Notes: generated by a model not told the origin, from the letters alone. Shown: positions 7,917-17,383, counted from the stretch's first letter. The stretch: 64,000 nt of DNA from an uncultured Hellea sp. (GCA_938007935.1 CALLMD010000009.1:111857-175856), one strand, 5' to 3'. Numbers and translations are program-made.

Positions 7917-9281
7917 CTAGCTTGCTCTTGCCTTAAGGGTAACTATTTCTTCGGCCAGAGTTGGATGTACAGCGCAGGTTTGGTCGAAATCAGCCTTGGT
8001 CAGGCCAGCTTTGACACATATGCCCAAAGCTTGAATGATTTCAGGACTATCATCTCCGACAATATGAATACCGATTACGCGCTGCTTTCGGCCTTCGGTG
8101 ATAAGTTTCATAAAACAGCGCTGCTCTTTTTCGGCTAACGCATTTTTCATAGGCCTAAATGAGGTGGTATAGACCTCTATTTTATCACCATAGGCGGCGC
8201 GGGCCTCTGCTTCGTTCATCCCTACTACGCCGATAGGCGGCTGTGTGAACACCGCACTTGCGATATTTGTATGATCATAGGCATTAGGCGTGTCATTATA
8301 GACAGTATCAATGAAAGCTACCCCTTCCCTGATTGCAACAGGTGTGAGGTTCACGCGGTCTGTTACGTCTCCCACAGCATAAATGTTTTTGACGTTGGAG
8401 CGCGAAAATTCGTCCACGATAACGGCCCCGTTCTTATCTGTGGCAACACCCGCATTCTCTAACCCCAATGAGGCGGTATGCGGCCGTCTGCCAGTTGCCA
8501 TAAAGACAAGGTCTGTTCCTATTTTTGTACCGTCATCAAAGCTAACGATGTAGCCGCCAGAAGTCTTTTTGATTTCAGTTGGCGATAGGTTAAACCGCGT
8601 ATCGACGCCGAGCATATTTTGATGCTTACCCGCAATCTCGCGAACGTCTGCATCAAAGCCTTTCAATAGCCGGTCACCGCGATAGGCTTGAACAGTTTTA
8701 ACGCCCATTCCGGCAAATATGCCCGCAAATTCAGAAGCGATATAGCCGCCGCCAATAATCAAAATACTCTCTGGTAGTTTATCTAACAAGAAAGCGTCAT
8801 CGGACATGATTGCATGCTCAGCGCCTTTAATCTCAGGCATCCAAGGGCGACCGCCAACCGCGACAAGAATAGTTTTGGCTGTAACTTCCTTGCCGCTATT
8901 TTGAAGTCTCACCGTATGCGCATCTACAAATTCAGCACGTTCATTAAATAAAGTCGCGCCGTTTTTCTCAAGGATATTAGAGTAAATCCCAGAGAGACGA
9001 TTAACTTCAGTTTGGATAGAGTCGCGCAAAGCGCTCCAATCAAAACTAACGTCACTAATAGACCACCCGTATTTTTGAGCCGATTTAATCGCGCCGCCAA
9101 ATTCAGCGCCGTAAACCAAATACTTCTTAGGCACGCAACCTCTGATCACACAAGTGCCACCGGGTTTGCTCTCTTCTGCTACAGCAACCTTTTTACCAAG
9201 CTGCGCAGCCAAGCGGCCCGCACGGACACCGCCAGAGCCAGCACCTATAACAAAAAGATCATAATCATATTTTGACATCAA
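7917..9281 (-). CDS. gor: Glutathione-disulfide reductase
   Basis: This FAD/NADPH enzyme reduces glutathione disulfide in the cytoplasm. The order is FAD-binding GAGSGG (residues 12-17), redox-active GGTCVIRGCVPKKYLVYG with both active-site cysteines, NADPH-binding GGGYIASEFAG, the second FAD motif VGDVTDRVNLTPVA, and a C-terminal dimerisation domain ending with the catalytic AVHPTLAEE. The CVIRGCVPKK form is typical of alphaproteobacterial Gor rather than lipoamide dehydrogenase. At 454 aa the length is normal. The start lies 6 nt after the rpiA stop, so glmU-rpiA-gor looks like one transcript. Confidence 0.95.
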   Translation of the reverse strand: MMSKYDYDLFVIGAGSGGVRAGRLAAQLGKKVAVAEESKPGGTCVIRGCVPKKYLVYGAEFGGAIKSAQKYGWSISDVSFDWSALRDSIQTEVNRLSGIYSNILEKNGATLFNERAEFVDAHTVRLQNSGKEVTAKTILVAVGGRPWMPEIKGAEHAIMSDDAFLLDKLPESILIIGGGYIASEFAGIFAGMGVKTVQAYRGDRLLKGFDADVREIAGKHQNMLGVDTRFNLSPTEIKKTSGGYIVSFDDGTKIGTDLVFMATGRRPHTASLGLENAGVATDKNGAVIVDEFSRSNVKNIYAVGDVTDRVNLTPVAIREGVAFIDTVYNDTPNAYDHTNIASAVFTQPPIGVVGMNEAEARAAYGDKIEVYTTSFRPMKNALAEKEQRCFMKLITEGRKQRVIGIHIVGDDSPEIIQALGICVKAGLTKADFDQTCAVHPTLAEEIVTLKARAS

Positions 9282-9287
9282 AATTCT

Positions 9288-9992
9288 CTAACTACGTTCA
9301 AGTTCCATGACTTTGGCATGATCTGTCTCGCCAATGACAATCACATCTGCGAGATCAATAAAAATACCATGTTCCATCACGCCTGGTATTTTACTCAGCA
9401 AATGGGCCGTGTCCGCGGGTTTTGGAATTTTCTTACAGCGGCTATCCAAAATATAGTTCCCACCATCCGTCACCAATGGCCCGCTACCATCTTTCATTTG
9501 GCGCAAAACTGTTTGTGCATCTTGGCAGCCACTTTCTATCAATGCCGCATGAATATGCTCGGCCGTCAGCGCCATACCAAAGGGATCAACCTCAATAGGC
9601 AGCGGGAATGCGCCCAACATGTCCACCATTTTTCCTTGATCAACGATAACGACCATACGCTCAGAGGCATGGGCAATAATTTTCTCTCGCAGCAAACAAG
9701 CACCACCGCCTTTAATCAGGCTAAATTGTGGGTCAACTTCATCTGCGCCGTCTATAGTAAGATCAATCCCCTCAACCTTATCTGGCTCAATCAAGGGCAC
9801 ACCGTTTTCAAGGGCCACATCCGCTGTGCGTTTAGATGTCGGAATACCTTGTACCTTTAGGCCTCCAGCTATGCGCTCGCCCAAGCGTTCAAGGAATATC
9901 TCAGCTGTAGACCCCGAACCCAGTCCAAGCGTCATCCCATTTTCAACGAAGTCGAGTGCCGCCATAGCGGCATTTTCTTTAGCAATGGTCAT
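9288..9992 (-). CDS. rpiA: Ribose-5-phosphate isomerase A
   Basis: The enzyme interconverts ribose-5-phosphate and ribulose-5-phosphate in the non-oxidative pentose phosphate pathway. The protein is 234 aa from the ATG at 9992; a 52-codon upstream extension would overlap glmU and is rejected. Family motifs are GLGSGSTAEIF (phosphate loop), DGADEVDP (substrate-binding acidic cluster), KGGGACLLREKI and the C-terminal GVMEHGIFIDLAD. The gene begins 4 nt after the glmU stop and ends 6 nt before gor. Pentose, hexosamine and redox genes share the transcript. Confidence 0.96.
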   Translation of the reverse strand: MTIAKENAAMAALDFVENGMTLGLGSGSTAEIFLERLGERIAGGLKVQGIPTSKRTADVALENGVPLIEPDKVEGIDLTIDGADEVDPQFSLIKGGGACLLREKIIAHASERMVVIVDQGKMVDMLGAFPLPIEVDPFGMALTAEHIHAALIESGCQDAQTVLRQMKDGSGPLVTDGGNYILDSRCKKIPKPADTAHLLSKIPGVMEHGIFIDLADVIVIGETDHAKVMELERS

Positions 9993-9996
9993 AGAC

Positions 9997-11340
9997 TTAC
10001 TTTTTAGCTTTCCGTTTCTTCTGGGCTGCGTTATATCGCTTGGCCCAGCCTGCCTTATTGCTTTGCTGCGCGCGGGCAACAGCGAGGGCACCCGAGGGCA
10101 CATCCTTCGTAATGACGCCGCCGCTCCCCAGATAGGCACCTTTGCCAATTTTTACGGGGGCAACTAATGAACTATTCGACCCGATAAAGGCCCCGTCGCC
10201 AATCTGCGTTTGGTGTTTAAAATACCCATCATAGTTACAGGTAATTGTTCCTGCACCTACATTTGCGCCAACCCCTATTTTTGCATCACCAATATAGGAT
10301 AAGTGGTTGATTTTACTGCCTTTACCTATTTTTGCCTTTTTAGTTTCAACGAAGTTTCCTGCTTTACTTCCTGCCCCCATATCTGTTCCGGGCCTTAGGC
10401 GGGCAAATGGACCAATCTGGGCACCCTCGCCTATTTTTGTGCCTTCTAAGTGGCAGAATGGATGGATAACGGCATGTTTTGCGATTTTAACGCCGGGGCC
10501 AAAGACCACATTTGCGCCTATCTCTGCATCCTGCGCGATCGAAGTATCATGCGAGAAATACACTGTGTCAGGATCTCGTAGAGTGACGCCTTTGCTGAGC
10601 ATGGCTTGCCGCATTCTCACCTGAAAGGCCATTTCTGCGATGGCAAGATCTACACGTGAGTTCACGCCCATGACTTCTTCGGTGTCTGCGATAATCGCTT
10701 TCGCTTTTTTGCCTTTAGAGCGTAAAATCTGAACAATATCAGTCAGGTAATACTCTCCCTTAAGGTTATTATTATCAACGCGGTCTAGGGCCCAGAACAT
10801 ATTTTTCACAGAGGCCGCGACCACACCGCTATTGCAAAGTCCGACAGCTAATTCTTCTGGTGATGCTTCACGGGCCTCTACAATAGCCGTGAGCTCCCCT
10901 TTATGCGTAATCAAGCGGCCATAAGCCCCGGGGTTTTCTGGCTCAAAACCTAGAACCGTCACATCTGTGCCATTTTCTAGGCTTTTATAAACCCGGTTTA
11001 AGGTGCGCTTTGTGACAAATGGCGTATCGGCATAGAGAATAGCGAGATTACCTTTAAACCCCTTAAGCGCCTTTTTTGCGCTAGACACGGCATGAGCCGT
11101 TCCTAATTGCGGCTCTTGCACAGCAATCTCTAGGCCAAGCGCTTCTGCAGCAGCCCTAACATCTGCATTCTCCTCGCCAACGACGCATACAATTTTTTCT
11201 GCGCCTGCTGAGCGCGCTAGCTGGGCGACCCATTCGAGCATAGAGCGTCCGCCGACATGGTGGAGGACCTTAGACCGCGTTGATTTCATGCGGGTGCTTT
11301 TACCCGCCGCAAGAATTACAGCTGCACGAGGCGTTGACAT
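9997..11340 (-). CDS. glmU: Bifunctional UDP-GlcNAc pyrophosphorylase / glucosamine-1-phosphate N-acetyltransferase
   Basis: GlmU acetylates glucosamine-1-phosphate and uridylylates the product to UDP-GlcNAc, the precursor of peptidoglycan and lipid A. The 447-aa protein has an N-terminal nucleotidyltransferase domain with LAAGKSTRMKS and a downstream NGVN-like VMGVNSRVDLA. The C-terminal left-handed beta-helix of hexapeptide repeats includes FARLRPGT, GNFVETKKAKIG, and YIGDAKIG followed by GAGTITCNYDG. I start it at 11340, where GGAG lies 7 nt upstream, rather than 15 codons earlier. It heads glmU-rpiA-gor and is divergent from the phosphatase gene, sharing a short promoter region (11341-11390). 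Confidence 0.97.
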   Translation of the reverse strand: MSTPRAAVILAAGKSTRMKSTRSKVLHHVGGRSMLEWVAQLARSAGAEKIVCVVGEENADVRAAAEALGLEIAVQEPQLGTAHAVSSAKKALKGFKGNLAILYADTPFVTKRTLNRVYKSLENGTDVTVLGFEPENPGAYGRLITHKGELTAIVEAREASPEELAVGLCNSGVVAASVKNMFWALDRVDNNNLKGEYYLTDIVQILRSKGKKAKAIIADTEEVMGVNSRVDLAIAEMAFQVRMRQAMLSKGVTLRDPDTVYFSHDTSIAQDAEIGANVVFGPGVKIAKHAVIHPFCHLEGTKIGEGAQIGPFARLRPGTDMGAGSKAGNFVETKKAKIGKGSKINHLSYIGDAKIGVGANVGAGTITCNYDGYFKHQTQIGDGAFIGSNSSLVAPVKIGKGAYLGSGGVITKDVPSGALAVARAQQSNKAGWAKRYNAAQKKRKAKK

Positions 11341-11390
11341 TGTTGGGCTCCAATCGATTCGTCCATATTGACTTGCTAGGCTCATAACCG

Positions 11391-12104
11391 ATGATACTAG
11401 TTAACGCACGATTCTATTTTGGCTATTTCATGAGAAATTTCAGGACAATATCCGTCTGTTTTGACTTAGACGGCACCTTAATTGACACCGCGCCTGATTT
11501 GGTGCGCGTTCTCGATTTGGTAATTGCAGAAGAAGGTTTGCCGCCCACAGACTTTAAAGAGGCGCGTAAAGCCGTGGGCTATGGTTCAAGAGCGCTCATT
11601 AAAGGCGCTTTTGAGCGAGCAGAGCATAAAATAAGCCCAAAACGCGAAGACGAATTACAAAAGCTCTTTCTCAAACTCTATGCCGAGGACATCTGTAAAC
11701 TCAGTACGCCATTTCCGGGCGTCGTGGATACTTTAAAGTTTCTTAAAAATAGCGGCGCGGAACTCTCAATTTGCACAAATAAGCCAGGATATCTCGCAAG
11801 ACCGCTAATGGCAGCCTTAGAGATGACATCATTATTCATTAGAATAGTCGGTAGTGATGATATTGTTCGCAACAAACCCTATGCAGATCACATATATGCC
11901 AGTGCGGGCCACAGAGGTGAAAAGGGCGCAATAATAATGGTTGGAGATAGCCGGCCAGATGTTCTGTCCGCCAAAAATGCCAAAGTTCCGTCAATTGTGA
12001 TGAGTTACGGTTACTCTACCATTCCGGCTATAAAATTAGGGGCTGACCGTATCTTGCGAAATTTCCGCGAGATACCATCAGCCCTAAAGCAGTTAAGCCT
12101 ATAA
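11391..12104 (+). CDS. gph: HAD-superfamily phosphatase, phosphoglycolate phosphatase-like
   Basis: The HAD hydrolase shows motif I FDLDGTLIDT with the nucleophile Asp, an alpha-helical cap, motif II ICTNKP, a motif III Lys in RNKPYADH, and motif IV VGDSRPDVLSAKNA. This matches the Gph family, which removes 2-phosphoglycolate arising from DNA repair or oxygenase side reactions. The annotated start gives 237 aa; an internal ATG at 11430 (224 aa) is also plausible, and neither has a strong Shine-Dalgarno. It is divergent from glmU and convergent with the small protein gene at 12108. Exact substrate specificity within HAD enzymes is uncertain. Confidence 0.85.
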   Translation: MILVNARFYFGYFMRNFRTISVCFDLDGTLIDTAPDLVRVLDLVIAEEGLPPTDFKEARKAVGYGSRALIKGAFERAEHKISPKREDELQKLFLKLYAEDICKLSTPFPGVVDTLKFLKNSGAELSICTNKPGYLARPLMAALEMTSLFIRIVGSDDIVRNKPYADHIYASAGHRGEKGAIIMVGDSRPDVLSAKNAKVPSIVMSYGYSTIPAIKLGADRILRNFREIPSALKQLSL

Positions 12105-12107
12105 GAC

Positions 12108-12308
12108 TTATGCGAAGTTTTCAGTGGAACGCGTCGGAACACCATTAATAAGATTTGATCTTACATCGGTTCGCGCAGAACGCATAGATGCAAGGAAACC
12201 ACCTTGTATCAGATTGACGCGCACATCGTGCCCGCGCTCTGACCAATAGGCCTCAATTTGTTCCTTAAGACGCTCAGCGCCTTCCCGTGTGCAATAATCG
12301 CCTTTCAT
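12108..12308 (-). CDS. Small conserved alphaproteobacterial protein (66 aa)
   Basis: The start is placed at the ATG at 12308, because GAGGAT lies 5-6 nt upstream; an ATG four codons earlier lacks this. The peptide starts MKGDYCTREGAERLKEQIEAYW and contains a helix, a VRVNLIQGGF strand and MRSARTDVRSNLINGVP. I recall very similar small hypothetical proteins in Caulobacterales and relatives, but no function. It is soluble with no signal peptide. Its stop lies 3 nt from the convergent gph stop. Confidence 0.75.
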   Translation of the reverse strand: MKGDYCTREGAERLKEQIEAYWSERGHDVRVNLIQGGFLASMRSARTDVRSNLINGVPTRSTENFA

Positions 12309-12621
12309 AGCAATCCTCATAATGTGCGCGGTACCGTCCCTGATCCCGACGCGGTGAATAATGTCTCTCCACCCGTGATTAGAATTTAGGCAACAGGAAA
12401 ATGGATTTCAAGGAAAATCATTCGTTTTACGAATAACTTTTTTGTAATGCGCTTTTTGGGTGAACTTTCAGCTTTCGTTCAGAAAGTGTGTAGTAAAAGC
12501 TAATTACATGAAAATAATGTAATATTTCATGTTATTTCTCAAAATTTTGCTTTTCAATCGAATTATTCGCCGTTATTTGATTCGTTAAATTCATTTGTTT
12601 AACTAATATTTTGAGACACCT
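12309..12621. other. AT-rich intergenic region with nested dyads
   Basis: About 310 nt between the divergent small protein and XRE-regulator genes, without a supportable gene. It holds ACTTTC-N12-GAAAGT (around 12463-12486) and the overlapping perfect inverted repeats at 12503-12532, which are likely operators. Confidence 0.6.
12503..12532. promoter_or_regulatory. Overlapping inverted repeats, candidate operator of the XRE regulator
   Basis: Two perfect interlocking dyads are present: ATTACAT-N7-ATGTAAT (12503-12509/12517-12523) and ACATGAAA-N11-TTTCATGT (12506-12513/12525-12532). They lie about 90 nt upstream of the XRE-family start, consistent with autoregulation by a dimeric HTH protein. 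The sequence pattern is seen; binding is inferred. Confidence 0.45.
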
Positions 12622-13161
12622 TTGCCTGATAAACTCCATAGCCGCATTAAAAATCGCCGATTAGAGTTAGGTCTGTCTCAAGATGCTTTAGCAACAGCGT
12701 GCGGCGTGCGACAATCGACAGTCGCAAACTGGGAGCTTGGCGGTCATATTCCCAGACAAGGTAAAATCAGAAAAATAGCCGAAGCTTTACAGCTTGATGA
12801 AATATGGCTTATTTCTGGCGAACACCCTGCCAATGAAGGGGCCGTAAATAGATACCTCAATACGCCCATTAGACATGTGCCGGTCTATAACTGGCCCGAG
12901 TCTCAACAATCTTTTGAGGCGGAAAAGCCGATTGGATATGTAACGATGACAATCGCCCCTGAAAATGTTTTTGCTGTTTTTGCGCCTGAAAACAGAACTG
13001 ATTTTCAGCATGAGACCATGCTCATGTTCACGAAGGACTATAATGACAGTGATTCAGGCGTATTTTTAGAGCTAACAGACTCAAAAGCTGACCTTAAAAC
13101 CGCAGAACGCCCGACTGAGCTAACGGCTGGACGTCTCATCTTTTCTCAAACGGCTCATTAA
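12622..13161 (+). CDS. XRE-family (Cro/CI-type HTH) transcriptional regulator
   Basis: The 179-aa protein has an N-terminal helix-turn-helix at about residues 8-62 (SRIKNRRLELGLSQDALA, CGVRQSTVANWELG). The C-terminal ~110 residues resemble the beta-rich part of phage-repressor-like proteins, but lack a visible Ser-Lys S24 catalytic pair, so it is probably not self-cleaving. It starts with TTG; no in-frame ATG gives a complete HTH. Its last 4 nt overlap the convergent tpiA stop. The promoter region carries strong dyads, suggesting autoregulation. The target genes are unknown. Confidence 0.85.
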   Translation: MPDKLHSRIKNRRLELGLSQDALATACGVRQSTVANWELGGHIPRQGKIRKIAEALQLDEIWLISGEHPANEGAVNRYLNTPIRHVPVYNWPESQQSFEAEKPIGYVTMTIAPENVFAVFAPENRTDFQHETMLMFTKDYNDSDSGVFLELTDSKADLKTAERPTELTAGRLIFSQTAH

Positions 13162-13868
13162 GCAGCTTTTGCAATTGCCGCGAGGCTTTCCATCTCAAGA
13201 CTCGCCCCGCCAATGAGGGCTCCATTGACATTTTTCGTCGAGAGTATTTCTTTGGCATTGGCTGGCTTGACGGATCCTCCATAAAGAATACGCACGCCCT
13301 CGCCTACGATTTTACGAATTGGGGCGTGCATCTGCTCAATATCTTTGGCTGTCGCTGTTTTACCTGTCCCAATCGCCCAAATCGGCTCATAAGCCACAAC
13401 ATAATCTTCAATTTCAGGAATTGATGACTTTATTTGGGCTGAGACAACAGCTTCGGCCTTACCGCTTTCACGCTGAGCCAAGCTTTCACCCACACATATA
13501 ATCGGTGTGATGCCAGCTCGGTTTGCAGCACTGGCTTTATCTCGCACCATTTTATCAGTTTCGCCCGCAGCGCGCCGCTCGGAATGACCAACAATCACAA
13601 AATTAGCCCCTGCCAATTTTAACATTTGCGCGCTCACCTCGCCCGTATGAGCGCCATTTTCTTGAGCATGGCAATTTTGGCCGCCCAAATTGATATTGGC
13701 TTTGGAACATGACCTCACCATAGGCGCAATAAAAAGAGCTGGCGGGCATATTAAAATATCCAGATGCGTACGGTTTTTAGCAGGATATAGCTTTTCAAGC
13801 TCATCAGCTTTACCTGCCCAACTCATCTCGCCATGCATCTTCCAGTTACCAGCAATTAAACTGCGCAT
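13158..13868 (-). CDS. tpiA: Triose-phosphate isomerase
   Basis: This glycolytic TIM-barrel enzyme interconverts dihydroxyacetone phosphate and glyceraldehyde-3-phosphate. Active-site residues are visible: the lysine in AGNWKM at residues 7-12, the histidine in VIVGHSERR, and the glutamate in VVAYEPIWAIGTGKTA, the last being the loop-6 region. The phosphate-binding ILYGGSVKP and GALIGGASL close the barrel. At 236 aa it is slightly short for the family (about 250), as in other alphaproteobacteria. It is divergent from the ppiD-trp operon across a 117-nt gap and converges with the XRE gene. Confidence 0.97.
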   Translation of the reverse strand: MRSLIAGNWKMHGEMSWAGKADELEKLYPAKNRTHLDILICPPALFIAPMVRSCSKANINLGGQNCHAQENGAHTGEVSAQMLKLAGANFVIVGHSERRAAGETDKMVRDKASAANRAGITPIICVGESLAQRESGKAEAVVSAQIKSSIPEIEDYVVAYEPIWAIGTGKTATAKDIEQMHAPIRKIVGEGVRILYGGSVKPANAKEILSTKNVNGALIGGASLEMESLAAIAKAA

Positions 13869-13985
13869 ATATCCTCCGTGAATTCAGACCTTTATTGGCA
13901 GGAATTATTCTCATCGCAAGAGTAAACACACTTGTATCACTCCGCTGCCATCGTTATGTAACCCCAAATCACTTAAAGGTTGGTT

Positions 13986-15911
13986 ATGTCCGAATCTATT
14001 GGCGGAAAAATTCGAAATTTTATGGTTGCGATTCTTATCGGATTGCTTGTCGTGGCCTTCGCTGTTTGGGGTGTGAATGACGTCTTCACGCAACGAGCGG
14101 GCAATTCAGTTCTGACAATTGGAGATGCTAAGGTCACTTCACAAGAATTTGAGGACGCCTTTGAACGTGAATTACAATCAATCAATCGGGACCAAGGCAG
14201 TTCCATAACAAATCAGCAAGCCTATGCGCGCGGCATGCATAATAAAGTATTACAAGGCCTGTTGACTGACACGGTTATCGGCATTGATGCGGACGAGCTT
14301 GGTGTCGGCGTTAATAGGCGCGTCGCCCGTAATGTTGTGAAAGAAATCCCTTCATTTCAAAATGAATTGACAGGAGAGTTCAGCGAAGAAAAACTCAATA
14401 GCTTGCTTGCCCAAAACCGTATCACGCGCACACAATTTGAAAATGATATTTTTAGGTCTCTGAGACGGCAACAAACAGTTCCTGCGATTGTTGGCGGCCT
14501 CGAGGCTCCTGCCGAATTTGCAACGCAAAGATATGATTTCATTACAGAGCAGCGCAAAGCTCAAATTCTAACGCTCAACAAGGACGCTGTACCCGCGCCG
14601 TCTGAGCCAAGCGAAGATGACCTTAGAGAGTTCGTTCAGACCAATGGCGCGAAATATACGGCGCCTGAATATCGACGCGTGGCAATGATGCGCCTAGAGA
14701 CCTTTGACTTGACCCCTGACTTGGAAGCCACGGATGAAGAAATTAAGGCAGCATTTCAGTATAAAATCGACCTTGGTGAATTAGGCTCGCCCGAAACGCG
14801 TACACTTGTGCAAATTACCGCGCCGGATGAAGAAAGCGCAAAACTCGCAGCTGAGCGTCTCGCGCGCGGGGATAAGCCCGAAGATGTCGCCTCTGGCCTA
14901 GGACTTGTTGCCCCGCAGCTATTTGAAGATGTGCGTAAAGAAGCTATTTTAGATCCTGAAACAGCCGAGGCTGGCTTTGAACTTGCAGAGGGCGAAGCCA
15001 AATCACTGCTTGGCAGCTTAGGTACTTATTATGCTGTCGGTGTCGTCAAAATTACCCCAGCTGTCATTCCTGACCTAGAAGAGTCCAAAGACGAAATCCG
15101 TGAAAACGTTTTGAAAGAGAAAGCGGCCGAGATGCTCTACGAAATTACGGGCGAAATTGAGGACGCTATGGCAGATGGCTTAACGCTGGAAGAAGTTGCC
15201 GCCAAAGTAAACTGGCCGATCTCTTATTATGATTACGTCGATAGATCCGGCAAAACCCGTGATGAGATTAAAATGTCAGGCTTCTCACTTATCCCTGGCA
15301 TTGCAACGGATGATACCCTTTTACGTGAGATATTTACGAGCGATCTTGGATTTGAAACGGACCTCTTCGAAACAGGAACGGGCGGATATGCGGCTATTCG
15401 TGTGGACGATATAATCGACAGCAAAATGCGTAAATTCGAGGACGTAAAAGACCGTGCCGCCATTGCTTGGAAAGCAGAGAAAATCGAAGAGGCCCTAGAT
15501 GAACTCGTGATAGAGTTGGCTGGGAAAGCTCAGACGGGTACATCCCTGGCCTCAATCGCATCAGATGCTGAAAAAGGTGTAACAATTGACGATGTTGTTA
15601 TTGTCCGCGCGTCACCGCCGCAAGACCTTAGCCCTGAAGTAATTGTCGGTATGCTAGAAGGACAAGTTGGCGCGGTCGCGCGCGGTCAAGGCGTATTAAC
15701 GCAAACACGTCAAATTGGCGTCTTAAATGAAATTGTACCCAATAAAGATGGGCTTGCAGGACAGTTCCTTGACGTCCTCCAGGAGCAAGCGACAGCGGCA
15801 ATTAGCTCAGATCTACAAAATGCGTATCAGCAAGCTATCCTAGCCGAGAATGAGCTGCGTGAGTACCCCGACAAAATTAAACAAGCGCTCGGTATTCAGA
15901 ATGACGAGTAA
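13986..15911 (+). CDS. PpiD-like periplasmic peptidyl-prolyl isomerase / SurA-N domain chaperone
   Basis: The 641-aa protein begins at the ATG at 13986, preceded by AAAGG; a TTG two codons earlier is less likely. A short cytoplasmic stretch (SIGGKIRNF) and one TM segment (MVAILIGLLVVAFAVWGV) anchor a large periplasmic part. That part has a SurA-N-like domain (GDAKVTSQEFEDAFERELQ), a PPIC-type parvulin region (QFVQTNGAKY...YRRVAMM and onward) and a long C-terminal coiled region. It resembles PpiD, the inner-membrane chaperone at the Sec exit. Its TAA overlaps the trpE ATG (TAATG), so it is co-translated with trpE, an arrangement I remember from other Caulobacterales. Confidence 0.85.
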   Translation: MSESIGGKIRNFMVAILIGLLVVAFAVWGVNDVFTQRAGNSVLTIGDAKVTSQEFEDAFERELQSINRDQGSSITNQQAYARGMHNKVLQGLLTDTVIGIDADELGVGVNRRVARNVVKEIPSFQNELTGEFSEEKLNSLLAQNRITRTQFENDIFRSLRRQQTVPAIVGGLEAPAEFATQRYDFITEQRKAQILTLNKDAVPAPSEPSEDDLREFVQTNGAKYTAPEYRRVAMMRLETFDLTPDLEATDEEIKAAFQYKIDLGELGSPETRTLVQITAPDEESAKLAAERLARGDKPEDVASGLGLVAPQLFEDVRKEAILDPETAEAGFELAEGEAKSLLGSLGTYYAVGVVKITPAVIPDLEESKDEIRENVLKEKAAEMLYEITGEIEDAMADGLTLEEVAAKVNWPISYYDYVDRSGKTRDEIKMSGFSLIPGIATDDTLLREIFTSDLGFETDLFETGTGGYAAIRVDDIIDSKMRKFEDVKDRAAIAWKAEKIEEALDELVIELAGKAQTGTSLASIASDAEKGVTIDDVVIVRASPPQDLSPEVIVGMLEGQVGAVARGQGVLTQTRQIGVLNEIVPNKDGLAGQFLDVLQEQATAAISSDLQNAYQQAILAENELREYPDKIKQALGIQNDE

Positions 15912-17380
15912 TGCCCGCGCAAATACATCCCTCTAAAGCCGCGTTTGAAAGCCAAAAGGACGGCCCAAAGCTCGTCTATGGCAGGGTTATTAATGATTTG
16001 GACACGCCCGTTTCGGCTTATTTAAAGGTTGCCAAAGGCAAGCCCTATGCCTTTCTCTTTGAATCAGTACAGGGCGGTGAAATCCGCGGTCGTTATTCTT
16101 TTCTAGGTTTCTCTCCCGATGTGATCTGGAGAGCCAATGGTGATGAGAGTGAAATCTCGCGAGATGGTAGTCCTTTTAAAGCCTTAGACGGAAAACCCCT
16201 CGATACGCTCCGTAGCCTCCAAGATGAATCGGCCTTTGATCTACCAGACGGTATACCGCCCATGGGCGCAGGACTTTTTGGGTATTTGGGTTACGATATG
16301 ATCCGCCAAGTCGAAACATTGGCGTCAGACCTGCCTGACCCTATCGGAACGCCCGATGCTATTATGGTGCGTCCGACAATCGTCTGTATCTTTGATGCCG
16401 TCGCGCAAGAAATCATTGTCGCCTCCCCCGTTTTTAAAAGCGGCAGCTATGACAAAGCTGCAGAACGGATTGAGTCTGTTATTCGCGACCTCGCCTTACC
16501 TGTCAGCAGTAATGTGATTGAAGATATTAAAACGCCAATCATAGATCCAGAGCTGGGCACAACACTTTCCTCATTTTCAGACCGCGTAAAAAAAGCCAAA
16601 GACTACATCTTGGATGGTGACATTTTTCAAGTCGTTATTGGCCAGCGCCTCTCTGCGCCCATGCCCGCCAGTGACTTTGCACTTTATCGGTCTTTACGGC
16701 GCATGAACCCCTCGCCCTTTTTATATTTTCTCAATTTTGAAGATCATTCAATTATTGGCTCTAGCCCGGAAATCCTTGTGCGACTGCGTGACGGCGTCGT
16801 TACGATACGTCCTATCGCAGGCACACGTCCGCGCGGGAAAACATATGCCGAGGATATTCAACACGAGAAAGATTTACTGGCTGACCCCAAAGAATGCGCA
16901 GAGCATTTAATGCTGCTTGACCTCGGCCGTAATGATGTAGGCCGCGTGTCTAAGGCAGGCACCGTACGCGTAACAGAGCGCTTCACTATAGAGCGCTATA
17001 GCCATGTCATGCATATTGTCTCCAACGTAGAAGGCGATATCTTGGAGGAGCATGACGCTATCTCTGCCCTCTTTGCAGGCTTCCCCGCAGGTACGGTGAG
17101 CGGCGCGCCCAAAGTCCGCGCTATGGAAATTATTGACGAGCTAGAAGCCGAAAAACGCGGCATTTATGCTGGCGCTGTTGGCTATATCAGCTCTAATGGT
17201 GATATGGACACGGCCATCGCCCTGCGTACAGGCATCGTCAAAGACGGTACACTCCATGTCCGTGCAGGTGCAGGTATCGTTATGGATTCTGTACCTAAAC
17301 TCGAATTTGAAGAAACGCTTCACAAAGCCGCCGCGCTCTTCCGCGCCGCTGAGCAAAGCGTAAAATTTGATAGGAATTAG
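15911..17380 (+). CDS. trpE: Anthranilate synthase component I
   Basis: TrpE converts chorismate plus ammonia from TrpG to anthranilate, the first committed step of tryptophan synthesis. The 489-aa protein has the N-terminal regulatory part (SFLGFSPDVIW, near the LLES-like Trp pocket) and the chorismate-binding domain. The latter contains IFQVVIGQRL, SSPEILVRL, RPIAGTRPRG, EHLMLLDLGRNDVGRV, SGAPKVRAMEIIDELE, RGIYAGAVGY, and the C-terminal RAGAGIV. Its start overlaps the ppiD-like stop by 1 nt. It is followed after 3 nt by a 57-aa microprotein gene rather than by trpG directly. Confidence 0.97.
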   Translation: MPAQIHPSKAAFESQKDGPKLVYGRVINDLDTPVSAYLKVAKGKPYAFLFESVQGGEIRGRYSFLGFSPDVIWRANGDESEISRDGSPFKALDGKPLDTLRSLQDESAFDLPDGIPPMGAGLFGYLGYDMIRQVETLASDLPDPIGTPDAIMVRPTIVCIFDAVAQEIIVASPVFKSGSYDKAAERIESVIRDLALPVSSNVIEDIKTPIIDPELGTTLSSFSDRVKKAKDYILDGDIFQVVIGQRLSAPMPASDFALYRSLRRMNPSPFLYFLNFEDHSIIGSSPEILVRLRDGVVTIRPIAGTRPRGKTYAEDIQHEKDLLADPKECAEHLMLLDLGRNDVGRVSKAGTVRVTERFTIERYSHVMHIVSNVEGDILEEHDAISALFAGFPAGTVSGAPKVRAMEIIDELEAEKRGIYAGAVGYISSNGDMDTAIALRTGIVKDGTLHVRAGAGIVMDSVPKLEFEETLHKAAALFRAAEQSVKFDRN

Positions 17381-17383
17381 CTG

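Noticed and set aside
9993..10148. 52-codon upstream extension of rpiA
   Set aside because: It would overlap glmU in another frame; RpiA homologues start at the MTIAKENAA-type segment encoded from 9992.
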